Positions 9,378 to 23,800 of a stretch of DNA of 64,000 bases are shown here, piece by piece; within the stretch, counting starts at the first letter, position 1; every line of letters begins with the position of its first letter. The position numbers and the translations under genes were made by a program. Origin of the DNA: Cubamyces lactineus (taxonomy: Eukaryota > Basidiomycota > Agaricomycetes > Polyporales > Polyporaceae); assembly GCA_022376465.1 (NCBI GenBank), contig JACDTU010000001.1, positions 2,170,001-2,234,000 of the forward strand. The letters run 5' to 3'. The notes under the pieces were generated by a model. It was not told the DNA's origin. It did no database searches and saw nothing but the letters and a program-made list of their open reading frames with translations.

Positions 9378-12300
9378 ATGGGCCGTGCTCTCACCTCGTT
9401 CGTAACCCTTCTAGGGGCCGCACTCTCACTCTCCTCTCTTGCTGCCGCTGGCAAAGGCAGACGAGCGGATGTACCCATACCAGACCCTGCTAGCCATGTG
9501 AATCTCTTCATAGGCACAACTAGTACTGGACACGCTTTCCCAGGTGTGTGTTACGACCTCTTGTCTGGACGTATCTTACATGCTGGCATTGGCGTATAGG
9601 TGTCACTCTCCCGCATGGGATGGTGAAGGTTGGAATGGACACCGATTCTCCGGATAATGTACAGTGCAGCGCTGTTGTATCCGTGCATGTTGTGCTGAGA
9701 CCTCGCTAGCATGCGGGATACGATGCCAACCCATCCTTCTCGGCAACGGGCTTCTCTCAGCTGCACGACGACGGCACGGGAGGGGTGAGTTTGGATGTGA
9801 TTCTTGACGTTTGATCACGCTCGCCACTGACATGGCTCTCCATGCTATCCATGCTACGTACCCTAGTCTGTGCCTCTCTCGCTGTGGAAGATTTGGCCTT
9901 TGGCATCGTGTGGGGACGATAACAGCTTCGAAATCTGCCCGTGCGACATCAACTCACGCAAGGTCCTCCGAAAGACGCTAGCAGATGGTGAATCTTTCTC
10001 AGACCACCTTGAAATATCCCAGAGGTCTAAGCATCTTCCGTAGGATCTCCGGATGATGCAGCCGAACCTGGATACTTCGCTTCCAACCTCGTGAGTATTG
10101 CTTCAACATCGAAGTGCATTGCCAGTCTTACTAACGGATATGTCACCCACAGTCTACCGACATCCGCGTCGAGCTGACCGCCACGCGCCGTGCGGCACTC
10201 CATCGGTGCGCTCTCTCATCTCAACTAGCCAGGCTTTTCAGTACTGATTGTCTCGGCACTCAGCTACACCTTTCCATCAAGCGCGACGATTCCACGGCTC
10301 GTCGTTGATATCACGAACGACGGGCAGCAAAGCAACTCGCTCCCAATCGTACACATTGATTCAGACACTGGACGCGTGACAGGCGGCGCGACGTTCGCGG
10401 CAAGCTTTGGTCCTGGCGTGTACAGAGCGTACACGTGTGTAGGCTTCAAGGGCGATGGGTTCGACTTGGTAGGTCATAGTTGGTCATCTAACAAGGGTAC
10501 ATAGGGTAGGTGTTGACTGTTGGACGATGCGTATAGGGCAAGCCGTCGGAGTATGGCACTTATTTAGGCAACTCACCGATTCGCGGACTTGTGGACGGGA
10601 TTCAAGAGTATACTGGTACGCCTGCATGCAACGGAATGCTCGTGATTTATCAGTTGAACCATGTCCGTTATGAATGTAGGCTATCGTAGCGAGCTAGGAG
10701 CACTTCTCGGGTTCAACCAGAACGGAAACGGTATGTCGGCCATCCTAGCTTTCACGTTACCCATCTCACACATCTGAACTACCCCATCCACAGGTGAAAC
10801 GAAGATCTACGTGCGCGTCGGCGTCTCCTTCATCTCCACCGCGCAGGCATGCTCCAATGCAGAAGCCGAGATCCCGACGTTCGACTTCGACGGTACACGC
10901 TCGGCGGCGCATAACACGTGGAACGAGCTCCTGGGTCGTGTGCAAGTCGAGACAGACGGCGTGGATGACGACACCGTCGAGCTGTTCTACTCATCCCTGT
11001 ACAGGACGCACATCTCCCCAGCAGACTGTAAGTAGCCGGGATCGCGCTTTGGTGTGTCTACTAACACCGAGTCCCCGCGCATGCGTAGACTCGGGTGAGA
11101 ACCCTCTCTGGAACTCTGACGAGCCTTACTATGACTCTTTCTATTGCAACGTGAGTTTGCCTTTATCCTCCGCATCCCACACCTGCCTGACCATGACACG
11201 TTCACAGTGGGACACGTTCCGCACGCTGTACCCACTGATGTCACTGCACGACCCTGAGAACTTCGCGCGCATCGTTCGAGGCATGATCAATATCCAACAG
11301 CACGAAGGTCAGTCACCAAGCAATCAAGTCAGTTTCCGTGAACCAGGAACAGCGACTGACCTCGTGTTTCAGGGTGGCTTCCGGAGTGTCGCGGTGCGAC
11401 CGCCCAACAGTGGATCCAGGGCGGAAGTGGTGCGTGCGCCGCCTAACGTAAGCAACAGAGGTGATCTGACCACTTTGGCAGATGGAGACCCTATCCTAGG
11501 CGAATTCTTCGTCAAGTGCGTTCCTTCATCCCTCCTTCCTCCTATCACTGTCCGCTCAACTAGATAATGTAGGTTTGCAGATCAAGCGGCGTCGCTGGGT
11601 GTATCCGCGGACGCGCTCTACAAGGCACTGCTGGCCGACGCCGAGGACCAGCCGCCCAACTGGGACCTGCAAGGCAGGCAAGCGAACGCGTGGAAGCAGT
11701 ACGGGTATATCCCTCAGGACATCATCGAGGCTGGCGGTGCAAACACCAAGCAGGTCTCGCGCGCGCTCGAGGTACGTATAGGAATCTACCTAGGTGGTCT
11801 TAGTCATGCCGGCGAGGCTGATGGGTGCGCGGTAGTATGCATTCGGCGACTTCGCGGTGTCTCAGGTCGCGAAGGCGATGAACAACAGCGCGGATGGAGA
11901 GAAGGTGAGATCGCGCCCTCTTCTATCCGGGCCCAACCATGGACGGCTCACTCTGTTGCTGGCATATGGTGCAGTACGCCAAACGCGCGGGTAACTTTGT
12001 CAACGTTTGGAACCCGAACACGACGGTGACGGGAAGCGAGTCCATCTTCCAAGGCATGGTGCAGGTTCGCCACCTACCTTGCCTTCTTTCACTCAATCAA
12101 GAGCCGAACACGGGAGTTGTTTTCTGCAGCCGAGATTCGTGAACGGGAGCTTCGGGTTCACAGACCCCAAGCACTGCAGCCCGAACGACAACAGCGGCGC
12201 CAATTGTTTCTTGTTTAACACGAACTTCGATGGATTCTACGAATCATCGCCCATCGTCGTACGTCCGTTCCTATTCGCTCACATGCGCGCTAGATCGCGC

Positions 12301-13157
12301 TGAGACATCTCGTTCTATGCATAGTATTCGCAGTTCGTACCTCAGGACACAGCGAAGCTGATCGAGTTGCAAGGCGGTGCGGATAAGTTCGTCTCTCGGC
12401 TTGACTTCATCTTCGACCAGGTGCGCTTCCACTCTCGTATGCCCGACTGGATCAGCTCTGAGACGATGCGTGGATATCTTTCCAGAACTACTTTGACTCC
12501 ACCGACGAGCCATCGCAACAAATACCGTTCATGTACCACTACGCGAACAAGCCGGGCCACAGCACGCAACGCTCGCGGCAGGTGCTCGCACAGCACTTCA
12601 GCACCGCAACGGACGGGCTTCCGGGGAATGACGGTGCGTCTCTTCTATGACACCCTCCATTGGTTACTGGGGCACCGACGCGACATCATACAGATTCGGG
12701 CGCGATGGCCAGCTATGTCGCCTTCTTCCTCGCGGGGTTGTACCCTGTGCCGGCAACGAAGCAATACCTCCTCTCCTCTCCGTTCTTCCCACAGATATCG
12801 TTCTTCAACCCTGCTTTCAACTCCACCACGACGATCATCGCGCGTAATTTCGCCGGAAACCCCTCGGATGGAACGGGAGGCACCGTCTTCGTACAAGTGA
12901 GTCGGACTGTCCTCTTGGACCATTATGGCCGCACCTGCACTGGCATATATGAATGGATGGGCGCATACTGATCTGGCTGTGATGTGCAGAATGTGACGAT
13001 CGATGGGCAGCCGGCCAAGTCGAATTGCTTCCTGGACTGGGACGTGTTCCAGCGCGGAGGGACGGTCGCGCTGACGCTTACGGACGACATCGAGGTGACG
13101 TGCGGGAACGGCACCGATGCGCTCCCGCCGTCGCTCTCTATTGGGGGCTTTGATTGA
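9378..13157 (+). CDS. GH92 alpha-mannosidase, secreted
   Basis: Twenty-two exons with in-phase GT-AG introns of about 50-90 bases give 814 residues. A signal peptide (LLGAALSLSSLAAA) leads into the GH92 start VNLFIGT and, across the first two introns, the block LPHGMVKVGMDTDSPDN followed by HAGYD. The family signature SQLHDDGTGG, the central blocks RVGVSFIS and NPLWNSDEPYY, and the C-terminal YHYANKPGHSTQ and FNPAF are all present. The protein ends LPPSLSIGGFD. GH92 enzymes are calcium-dependent exo-mannosidases that trim alpha-linked mannose from glycans. A secreted fungal member probably works on mannoproteins or yeast-type glycans outside the cell. Length is normal for the family. The linkage it cuts cannot be told from sequence alone. 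Confidence 0.93.
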
Positions 13158-13404
13158 TGAACGATATGAACTGTCTGCTATGTGTTTTGACTGAATCTTT
13201 GGGCTCGGGTATGATTCTTGTATATGTATTGGTATCGTCCATACCGACCTCACGAAATATGAGGATCTGGCGCGTTGAATTCAAGGTATGCCGGCGTGCG
13301 GCATACCCGGGGGTTACTTCCCTCGTGAATGAGCAAGTGAAACTCACCTATGCATCCAGCGCGGATGTCCGAGTCAAGGCAGTCTCCAATCGAGAAAAAC
13401 ATCG

Positions 13405-14895
13405 TCAATTCATAACCTCATACGAATCGTTCGCCATCTCCTCGAAACACTCTGTCTGCGCGTCGGACCAGTCCCACAACGCCTCCCCAGCGCCGCGCGC
13501 CAGAAGACTCGCTGGGATCTCCATCGTACGAGCATCGGGTCCAAGCAGCTGTTCAGCATACAATTAGTGTCCATGCGCACGTCAGGATCGTTCAGCTGGC
13601 GGGAACATGCAACTCACCTTGCTGTTGAGGTGTTCAGCGCGAGGAGCGGTCGCTGCAAATAGTGGTGTCACGACGCCTTGGGTTACATCGTGCGAGAACA
13701 GATTCTACAGGCACGACCTTATCAACGAGCTCCCGTGCTCGGGATGGAGCCAGGTTTGAGACATACCCAGAATGCTGTCCCGACGCCTGTAGTATGTCTT
13801 GTAAGTTCTGTGTGCACATTCCCTGTAGCGTCGTCTCAGCTCCCCGTCCGGACATCACGAGAGCTTATGACATGGTAGATAGTACCCGGGTTTACTGCTA
13901 TCGAGACGATTCCTTGTTCCCCGTACTGTTCCGCCAGCTCGTGCGAGAACAAAAGGGTGCCCTGTGAAAACGGGTCAGCCACGCACTCGCCCGCTCGCGA
14001 GGATAGAATTTACCAGTTTCGACTGTCGATGGAGCTGTACCAATGAGCACTTTCGTCTCGCAGGCCCGTCCATCAAGGTGGTGTAATCAATCTTGCAGGA
14101 CGGTGGGATGGCGCAGGTGTAGTTGATCACGCGCACTTTCTCTGCGGATTGCTTCGCGGTGGAGAGGAGGACAGGGAGGAGGAGTTTGGTGAGGTAGAAG
14201 TGGCCGAGCACATTTACCCCGAACTGGAGGTCGTATCGTTGTTGGGTCAAGTGAGAGAGTGGTGGGCACATTATGCCACTACAAGAGGAGCGGATAGGTG
14301 GTCAGGATGGCAGCACAAGGTCGCGAGAATGATATGTCCCGTACGCGTTGTTGATGAGGACGTGAAGTTGACGCTCTCGCCTGAACTCGATAGCCCATCG
14401 GAGGGATGTATGAGCATATTCGCTAAGCAAGGACGAGGAACTGGGGGCGAACGTGATGCGCACCGCATAAATTCAAGAGCTGCTTTTCGTACAGAGTGCA
14501 AGTCGGCGAGGTCGAGGTCGAGAACGTGGATCGATTCAGATATCCTGCGGAGGGTATGCAGGGCCTGCTGCCCTCGCTCGCGATCCCGCGAGGTGATGTA
14601 TACGCGAGCGTTCCGAGCTAGCAAGACCTGAGTGGGCAGTCAGTTCTAGTCATCACCTAAGGACGCCCGGGCGCGAACGTCGCCTAGCGTATTGCGTATC
14701 CCATACCTTCGCCGCTGCCAGCCCTTCCGCGCGAGACAAGAGCATATAGTCAGATGGGCTTGTACTTATATGGAACCCGACAGACGTACCAAGCCCAGTG
14801 TTGCCTCCAGTGATGAGGAACACCTTACCAGATTGGTCCGGGATGTCGTCGATCGACCATTCCGTATTGCATGACCGCTGATCGACTAGAGCCAT
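13405..14895 (-). pseudogene. Decayed short-chain dehydrogenase (retinol-dehydrogenase-like SDR)
   Basis: Exons can be traced at 14790-14895, 14707-14723, 14464-14627, 14345-14380, 14014-14278 and 13886-13961, then less surely near 13822 and at the C terminus. They carry the SDR start WSIDDIPDQSGK, the nucleotide-binding motif TGGNTGLG, LLARNARVYITSR, VLINNAG and NVLGHFYLTKLLLPVL. The catalytic region is damaged: the usual YxxxK reads LHRQSK, with His in place of the catalytic Tyr, and the usual Ser block reads NYTCA. After VNPG the frame to GVVTPLFAATAP cannot be joined without a shift. The C-terminal exon ends at 13405. I take it as a pseudogene or a dead enzyme; a functional start could also be the upstream in-frame ATG at 14949. 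Confidence 0.7.
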
Positions 14896-17800
14896 TCCCG
14901 CGTTCAATGGAGAATACCGCGTCCATCCGGAGGTCATTTCAGCCAACAATGCCAGTCTGAAGTGTCAGAGGATAAGTTGTATCCAGACGTGCGAACTTGA
15001 AGTCGTTTGCCGACACATCTATATAAAAGCCCATAGCCAAGACTCAGGGCAGCGATAGCTGTGCGAGCGTCGCTGTGTCGCGTCTGCATCGTGTCCGTAT
15101 AGAATCCCCGCCCGTATGTGAGCGCATCGCAGAATCAGGGCTTGTACAATGGGCGCTGCGACATCCTGGGTGCCAACACCGCCGCGGCCTAAGCCTGGGG
15201 ATGAGTGCCCGACAGTCGAGACAGTATGATACCCCGACAGGAGCAATGTGACCGAGGCTAATTTCGTATCGCCTGTAGCCTGTAGAAGAGCAAAAAGAGC
15301 AAATCCGTTCAGGATGAATACTCGCTGGCAACATTCCAATGATAGTGGAAGAGAAACAAGATGAACGGTGCTGTGCACAATCAAATTCGGCGCCTATTTG
15401 AACTACTGGACTGCTACCTGCACTCCGTATTGCAGCTCCCGCTGAACACTCTGGGACTTAGGTCGGCCCTTCGACCAAGAAACCATGAGCCAGCCATGGT
15501 CTTATTGACAATCTATTGCGCCTTGTGCCCGCGCACATGCGTGCTGACTCCCTACTTTGTACATTGCTGCCCCTCGTGAGGCATCCTCCGAAGCCCCAAG
15601 GACGGTGCGGAAGCCTAGGTCGAAGAGGCTCAAGCCGACGCGCAACACCGACCAGCGAAAAGCCGTCCTATAGGCGGATATGCGGGGCAAGAATCACTCT
15701 CGAAGCGTGCAGCCGAAGTCGCTCAACGACAGCAGGCATCCCGAACCCAGATCGCCCGACGCACTCCGACCCGAGCATGTGCAGCCCGTCTGGCGGAAGC
15801 AGCCAAGCCCACGCACCTCCAGCGCATAACGGAACCACCGCCCGCTTCTCCCTCTGGCCTAGGCCCTCGACGCAGATGCACAAGCGGCAGACCGTGACGC
15901 AGCCTCGCGCCGGAAACGGCAGCGGATTCGCGCCTTACTCGCCATTGGGGCGCCACGGAAGTCGCGGGGTCTATAGGACACTCAACATGGAGTCGCCTCC
16001 CGCACGCCGGCGCCAGCGCGCTCGGTGTCTATAGCCCTTGGATCGCTTACGCCAAGATGAAGTAGCAGCGCACTTCTCTGGCCGTCATGAACACGATGAA
16101 CGCGACGAGATGAACGCTGCGCGGCGGAGTGAAGTGTGGGGTGGGCGCGTCTGGACCGCGAGACGCTGCTCGAACGCGCGATGCGCGAGATGGGCGGCAA
16201 GTCGCATTACAGTGGACTTTGACGTTGGGCGTGCGTCCCTTCGCCATGGCCAGCGATCGAGGGCGTGCTACCGTCAGGGTGTCCGAGCGATGGACCGAGC
16301 CGGGTTGCCGAGCGCGAGGCGGCTTTCAACATTTCGATGCTCGCACCCTCGCTCGTGTCCGAGTCGGACATGATGACTTCGAATGGCGCGGAGAATGCGC
16401 ATGCGCCCTGCGGGCCTGCAGCAAAGAAGTACGTGAGTGCGGGAGAAGACGGATGTTGAGACAGATTACCTGAGGATGCGCGATCTCGAGCAGCGCATCG
16501 GACTCGTGCACTTCTGAGGATGCGATTCATTTTGAGAACGCTCGGATGCTGGAGGTCACTGTTTGTAACGCAATAGCACGGTACCAGCGTGTATGCTACG
16601 CTGTAGTCGCATACAGCAGTCACCGCTCCGACCGGAGGACAACCGGGGTCGCGGACGCAACAGAGACAAGCCGTGACGCCGCTACTCGTACCAAAAGTCC
16701 GTGACCCTCGCGTTAGACATGCTGGTAACAAACAAGGAGAGAGAGAGACCACGAAGCGACATCGTACCTCGCGCATCGCCTCCCTACTTTGTGCAAAGCT
16801 CGCGGGGCTCTAATATTCACGATCAACCCCTCCCCCATCCGACGCACACGCACTCTGTTAGGGTCCACTCAACAGTCCCACCGGGCACAGCGGGCTGCGC
16901 AAACGGGATTCGCCCACGACGACGGCGACGGTGGCAGCAGGAATGCGGAAGCGGGGTACGTACTACGTGCCTCGCCGCGCTCCAACAGCGCACGCGCGAA
17001 AAACAAAAAGTTGGAACCAAGGGACCGACGGAAGGGAGCCTCGCGCGGGCCCATCACTGCCGTCGATCTCGCCACCGCATAGCGAGAGCGTATCATCATT
17101 TCGGGGACGTCAATGTCGCCGCAGACAGCACCGGGGACGCCTGCTCGGAGATGCATGCAGATGGTGGCGCACTGCGCGCGCGTCCGCACGAGCGACTCGG
17201 ACTCGCTATGGTGGTGTTCATTTCGTGTTCGAGTGCCCCGAGGAAGGCGCGAAGGCACGAAATTTTTTGGGGGTCGCGGTCGGCGGAGAGTCAGGAGCAT
17301 GCTGCAGCTGCCATTGGCCACTGCGATGGTTGTGCTTTGACTGGCGGTCACGGAAAGGTTCGAGTGGAAGGGGAAGAGTCGGAGGAGGCTGAGATGGGTG
17401 GAGGAAGCGGGGAGGTAGAGCGGGTGCGCGGGAGCGTTGCAGTGCAATGAGGCGCAAGAGGGGAGACGGAGTAGATCGTTTTCCGCAAACGTATACTCCG
17501 CCGACTTCACCTAGACTCGGATCCCTGTAATTATTCGCGGGACCGTACCACGGATTGCTTCAGAGAATCTGGTGTGTGTCTGGTGAAAGCATACTGGCTC
17601 TCCAAGAACTCTACTTACCAGTGAGGCTCCTGGTCCATCTCCCAGCCGCAGGCAGCTGCAGGGTCGACAGTGAGTGAGAGCAGAACGCGAATCGGGGCTT
17701 AGCGCATCCTACAGATCGGGAGGGCTCGCACGAAGAGGCCCATATCGCACCGCGCGCCCCTGGCGAACACCTTCGAATCCCCCCGCCCATTGAATGCGCA

Positions 17801-20800
17801 CGTCAGCGTGCACACGCCCCGAAGCCCTGAGCTCTGCATACCAGACGCCTGGCCACGACAAGTGACCAGTACTAGTGCGGCAAGTGCTGGGTCTACAGCC
17901 ACCGTCGTCGCTGTCAGCACAGAGCGTGAGGACGACACCTACGACTCCTCAGCGCCCCTCGGATTCTACGACCCACCAACTCGAACGTCCCACGTCTCAT
18001 GGGTGTACGGAAGGGTGCCTGGCCCCCCCGGCTGAGCTAGGGGTCACGCGCCCTGGCGCACCTGCTCGAGTTCGCAAATAGTGCTCTGAACGTAGTAGTC
18101 GTTATTCCCAATTCAGCTGCCCATTCAGTCTGACAAGATACTCACGGACTCACGGGATGCCGTACGCGATCGCAATTGTACCGAGTGACGTGCATGCGAG
18201 CGGGCGCGAGGAGGGCTGCAGCTGCTGGCGTCGATGATGCCCCATATTTGAGTCGTATTGCTCTATTGTCTTGCTGTGCGACATTCAACTCGAGCGGGGG
18301 TGCCGGTGCGGTACTGCTACTGCGATTGAATATTGGATGCTGAATTTTGACGTGCTATTGGACGTTTGACAGTCCATTGGCAGAGTCGCAACTTGAGCTT
18401 GAGCCTCAATATGATTGACGCGACCGGCGACGCGGGTCAGAGCCGACGGGGACCTGCTTGGTTTCGAATTATTTCCTAGGGCGGTCGGAATGACACTGTA
18501 TCCCAGTTCCGGCATAAGACGTGGTGGCGCAGACGGTGTTAGTGCTGGTGCACAAGCCCCTAGATGTGGCAATAGACGTGCCATACCTGTCAATCTCGCT
18601 ATCGCCTGCAGCGTGCTTACCCACTCGCTGCGCAATGCACAGTCAGCATTCAGCATTACACTAATACTGTCGCCGACCCCATCATCGCCAAGGCGTGCAC
18701 GCGCGCGCCCGATGCAAGGGAGAATCCGCGGACGGGTTACTCAATGGCGTACGCTTGTTCGACACGCCTTGAACGGTGGAGGCACGTCTGCGGCGCGACC
18801 GCGGCCCCAGAACCGCGGGCCACCCCATCAAGGCTGCAGCTGGAGAGAAGCCACGAAGCACGGCGTACCTGTTACAGGCCCGTCCTTCGTCACGGTCGTC
18901 GTCGCCGCCGCCGCCGCCGGGTGCGCGGAATGCGCGGATAGGAGACCACGGCAACTATCCAGCAGCACGACTGCCGTAAACAAATGCCCGCGAGCTCGTG
19001 CGCGCGGGTGGCCGCAGGCCTCGAGTCGCGACGAGGCCTGGGGCGAGAGCCCCGAGCTGCGCACCGTACGTACTACGTAGCCGCAGCCGGGCATCCTGAG
19101 AGCGTCCCCCGGGGCTGAGGCCTGAGCAGTCGTACGCCTGAATAAGGAATGCGATCGAGTGAAGTTCGCGTTCGAGCGTTCAATCGGCGTTCGATCGAGC
19201 TCTTGTCACTCTCGCTCAGTCGCTGTCGCTGCCAACGCCGAGCCGCCAATCAAGCTGCGAGGAACGAGGACGGCGTACGCGTGTGTGGATCTGCCCGAGA
19301 AGCTGGAGCGAGTGTATACCGTACATGGGTCGTCCACAGATCGGCGGAATGAAGATCCCGGTGGGGAGTGATCATGTACGTAGATTCGTACACTGACAGC
19401 GCCTCCGCTTTGTCTTGCGCGAGACTACTACTAGCACCGGGCTGCGTTCGGGGTGGTATTTGATGCATGATGCATGATGGGCGTAGTACGTATGCGCACT
19501 CGGGCGGTATGTCCCGGACGTCGATGAGCTAGTACGAGTTGTACGACTGAATTGTCGGGCTCAAAAATCGAGAGGGCGCAGGCGGTACGTATGCACTAGG
19601 ACGGGGTCTGGGATTATCTTAGCTCGATCGGCGGGCTGCGCTGGAAAGATGCGAGATCGAACAGAGCTCCGGTAAGTCGAGTGACCTGACTTGACCTCCT
19701 TCCGTACTGCCGTACTGTATGCATACTGTATGCATGGACCTATAGGCTGCGAGCGTCGTGCCCGTCGTGCGCGGGCGCGTCGCTCGCTCGCTTGCAACAG
19801 AAGACATACACATATCGCGTACCGCACTTTGCATACTCATGACGCGCCAGAAGGCCGGACGTGTGGGCGAGTATGATGTAGATCCGAAGGAAGAGCCTCC
19901 TCTAACGCATGCCAAGTCATATGGGCGACAAAGTGCTGTTCGCCGCGCCCGCGCGCGTAGCAACCCGAGTGAGATGAGGATGAGTAAGTAGGTTAGATGG
20001 AGTGGGATGTGGTAGGATGTGCTTACGACATATCGAGGCTCGAGCCGAGCCGGAGTCGTCTTCTAGCTTATGCTCGTCTGCTCGTCTGCAAACTATGATT
20101 CCATGCGTGTGCATGGCACTTACTTGATCCATGGTGCATCGTTGCCCGCTGTCGCGTGGTGATACACGCGCGAGTCGATCGCAAGACGCATGGCATGCCG
20201 CCTCGTCGACATGGTATGGTCAATGTCAGCGGACGCCAGTCTATGACCGCATCGACGGTCTAAATATGCCTGTTCGATGTCCAGTTATAGAACACCACGA
20301 GCATCCAGCGGGACGCCCCACATCTATAGCTATCAGCGCTAGAGCTAGAGCCTATGCCAGCACTGCAGCCTCACCGGCACTGGCACTCACCACTCACCAC
20401 AGGCTCACCACTCACCAAAGCGCTCACTCGACTGCCAGTCTGCAGCTGATAACGATCAGTGAACGGTCTTCGACTTCGCCCGCGCTCCACAAACCGCGTA
20501 CTATAGCAGACGCCGCGCCGGACCAAGCGGTACGCTGCTCAGTGGACGCTGAGGCACTACCGGGACACTGCCAACGTCATAATTAGCATAGGACTAGCTA
20601 TAGGGACTCAGGAGGATCGCTGTAGATGGATACCAGGATACTAGAGGGGGCACTCACGACATTCCGCGCTGCACGGCCGGCACGAATCGTCTTCGGCGCG
20701 AAACTCGTAGTACTCCTTCGAATGATGGCGACCGCGGCAGCTCAGCGCTCAGCGTGTGGAGCTCAAAGCTTCGTACAGGTGCGGAAGCCGTGGAATCCCA

Positions 20801-23800
20801 TTGCACCGTGCACAAATCGTCAAGGATAATCTCCCGCCCGCCGTCCGCCCGAGTCGACCCCCGCAAGGGCGGAGCGGATTCAGACTGCGTGCGTAGACGC
20901 TTCGGCCAAGTTCAGCCGCGCGGCCCAGCGCCCAGGAGCACGGCGCACATCCCTGCGCCTGCGCACGTACTTGACACCCGCTTCTTGTTCGCCATTCAGT
21001 GCGTCAGTATCCTTGGACACTTGTTCAAGGCACAGCCTGAAGCCCGGTTCGAACGTAGGCCGAGCCTATGTTATGCCCGAACCCAGGCCCCACATCACTG
21101 GCATGCCACATTACCATTCCAAGTACACGAGAACAGGAAGCCGACATACCCGACAGCATCTATGTTAGTATGTAGCATCACCATACACCCACGGCCACCC
21201 CGGCCGTGTGGGTGAGCTGGCTGCTCCTCGGGAACCGGGCCCGGGACGGATGTCTGAGGTCAGAACATGTTAGAGCTGGATAGCGTTGGTCGCGTAAGAA
21301 CAGCGTACCTGCACCCGCATGCCCCCCCAAGGACCGTGTAGGGTCATATGACCTATCCGGATGATATAGCCATGGGGATTTGAGGCGATTATGGTCAGGA
21401 ACGCGGTTCGTAGGCAATGGGCACTATTCAGTAGTCTGACCACGTTACTTGACTTAGCACTCACTTCCTGAGTAGTGCACGTTTGAACAAATCGAAGCTG
21501 GAATTTGCGCAGGGACCTCAGCCCCTTCCGGCGTGTATTAGACGAGCGAGATCAGCAATAGAGAGCCGGCTGGCCGGTGAGCTTAGACTGCTAGCATCGT
21601 GATGGCGCTAGTACTAGGACTCGGGCGGTGGCGCGAGCGGTGGCCGACTACTAGTAGTAACCGCATATCGAATCGATGATCTGCCAAGACGTGTATGAGA
21701 CGCACGAAGCTTTGGAGTTTGAAACTACCCTCGTTCGACGAAGTTTGAAAGGCAACGTAGTACCACAGACGATCGATCGCAAGGGCAATTCGGTCCTCGC
21801 ACGCTCGGATGAGGCTCATCGGGTTCGTCGGTCGACAAGTAAGCGTTCCCAAGCCAGGCCCGGGAGTGCGCTCGCAGTTCGTCGTCGCTCGATAGGAGGG
21901 GATAGAGTGCTTACGGAATGCGGTCCGAACAAGGTGTCGCGACGTGTATAAACACAGTGGGGCGCGCTACGCGATATCCGCCATCAATATCTGCCACAAA
22001 GAGCTTCAGTTACTGGTAGCTACTGGTAGCGACGATTACGTACCAGATGCGCTGTGGTTGGGTGGCCAAGAATTTGACGAACACGCACCCTCTGGCTGAC
22101 TAGCGCTGTGAGGTTACTGCAACTCTATGGCGGACCTAACGCGATGCGGTCATGCGCAGACGCGCTATATACATAGTCAGAACTCTGCACCTCTGATATG
22201 AATATTGCATGTGGAGGCAGCGCCGCGAACGAAGCTATATTGCTGTATGATTTGCAATGGGATGGACCGACGCGGCATAGACTCGCGGACATGGACGTTA
22301 GTCGATAGTCGATGAAGCTGGGACGGCACGCGCGACGCCAATCGGGCAATCGCGTTTCCCCCTGGACAACGTCGGACTTTCAGCGACAAGAAGGAAGCGT
22401 CGCTGCCCATATGGTCGCGTGGGCCTGCAGCTGCGCCATACAGTATCGAATGCGCCCCAGCCTCCTATGTGCTTTCAGTAGTACTGCAGCTGCCGTATGC
22501 GGACACCCAGCTGATGCGACTCACCACGGCCGGCGGCACGACGCACGCCACGGCCACGGCACCTGTGTGATTTCCACGCACGACACCGTCGACGTCTTCG
22601 TCGTGTGCGGGCCCACGTCAAGTGTCCGATCGTCCCCATCACTCGTCCGAACGGGGAATTCACACAACCAACTCGGGGAGGAAGGGAGGGAGCGCCATCG
22701 ACAGATCATAGCTATAGATGTGCCGCACCGTGGAAGGACGTCACGTCGGAATCTGCGTGCGAGGGACGAGGGACGACGACATTCGATCGAGGTGGTGCCA
22801 ACGTCCGCCTGGGAGGGCAGGAGGAGACCAGGGGGGGCGTTTGGGCTGCCTTGAGGCCGGCTAGATCTGGCTTAGTCCCCGTTTCTCGCCTTCGGACGTT
22901 CTGCGTTCTGCCTCCCCATGCTGCCCTGTAGGCTGTAGCTCATGCGCTTCATGCTTCCTGCACTTCACGTTGGGGGGATGCGGATGAGCTCGAGACGCGA
23001 CCAGGCGCGCGGCGGCGCGCGGTGCGAAGTGCGAGAATTGCAGAGCGTCAGCGGACGCGTCCCTCCCTCCCTAGGATCTAAGAGGGGCCGGGCGCGCCGT
23101 GTGCGTCCGCGAACGGTAGTGGGCTTGCCTTTAGGCGAGCGCACTCCGAAGGGGGCGCTGACTATAGTCGACTGCGATTCGTATAGGGACCGGACGCGCG
23201 ACCGGGGTTCGACTGGGAAGCCACCGCAGGTGGGAGAATCGGTCGGAGTCGGAGGTCAGACGGAGTACAGCACTAGTGCGAGCGAGGTGCAAAGACTGAG
23301 CGTGAGTCTGAGCCTGAGCCTGAGCCAGAGTCTGAGCGTGTGCGAGAGAGATGCGGCTGCATATAGCCAAGAAGGGGATTAATGGGAGGGTTTGAGAGAA
23401 GCGAATTCCGAATCGCGCGGCGCCGCGCTGGCGGGTGCGGAGGCTGCTGAGCTGGGCAGCGTCCTGGGTACTCCTGGCCGGTGCTGGATGGTCGCCAGTG
23501 CTCAGCTGGGGATAGCGCGATGGGTGGGCAACACGTGTCCCCGGCTTCGCGCGTTCTCGCGATGGCCTGCTGCAAATCGTCAAATGTGAACGTTAACGGC
23601 TAGCGAGCATCCCAAGCAGTGGGCACTGCGGTCGGCTAGCGGCAGGCGGCTAGCGGGGGCAGTAGTGGGAGGAGGAGGTATACTAATCGCAGGCGCAAAG
23701 GAAGGCACCCCCACGACGCCCAGGACGTGACCCTGTTCCCGTTTCGCGCCAAGCGGCTAGCGTGCGTGGCTTCGATTTTCGCCCACCCACCGATCGCGCA

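Noticed and set aside
13157..13970. Plus-strand frames downstream of GH92 as a new gene
   Set aside because: The minus strand here carries recognisable SDR exons (EQYGEQGIVSIAVNPG and TAPRAEHLN), so the plus-strand frames are shadows.
15516..17510. Several frames of 150-250 codons on both strands
   Set aside because: They overlap one another in GC-rich DNA, are biased to Arg, Ala, Ser and His, and show no family motif or coherent exon chain.
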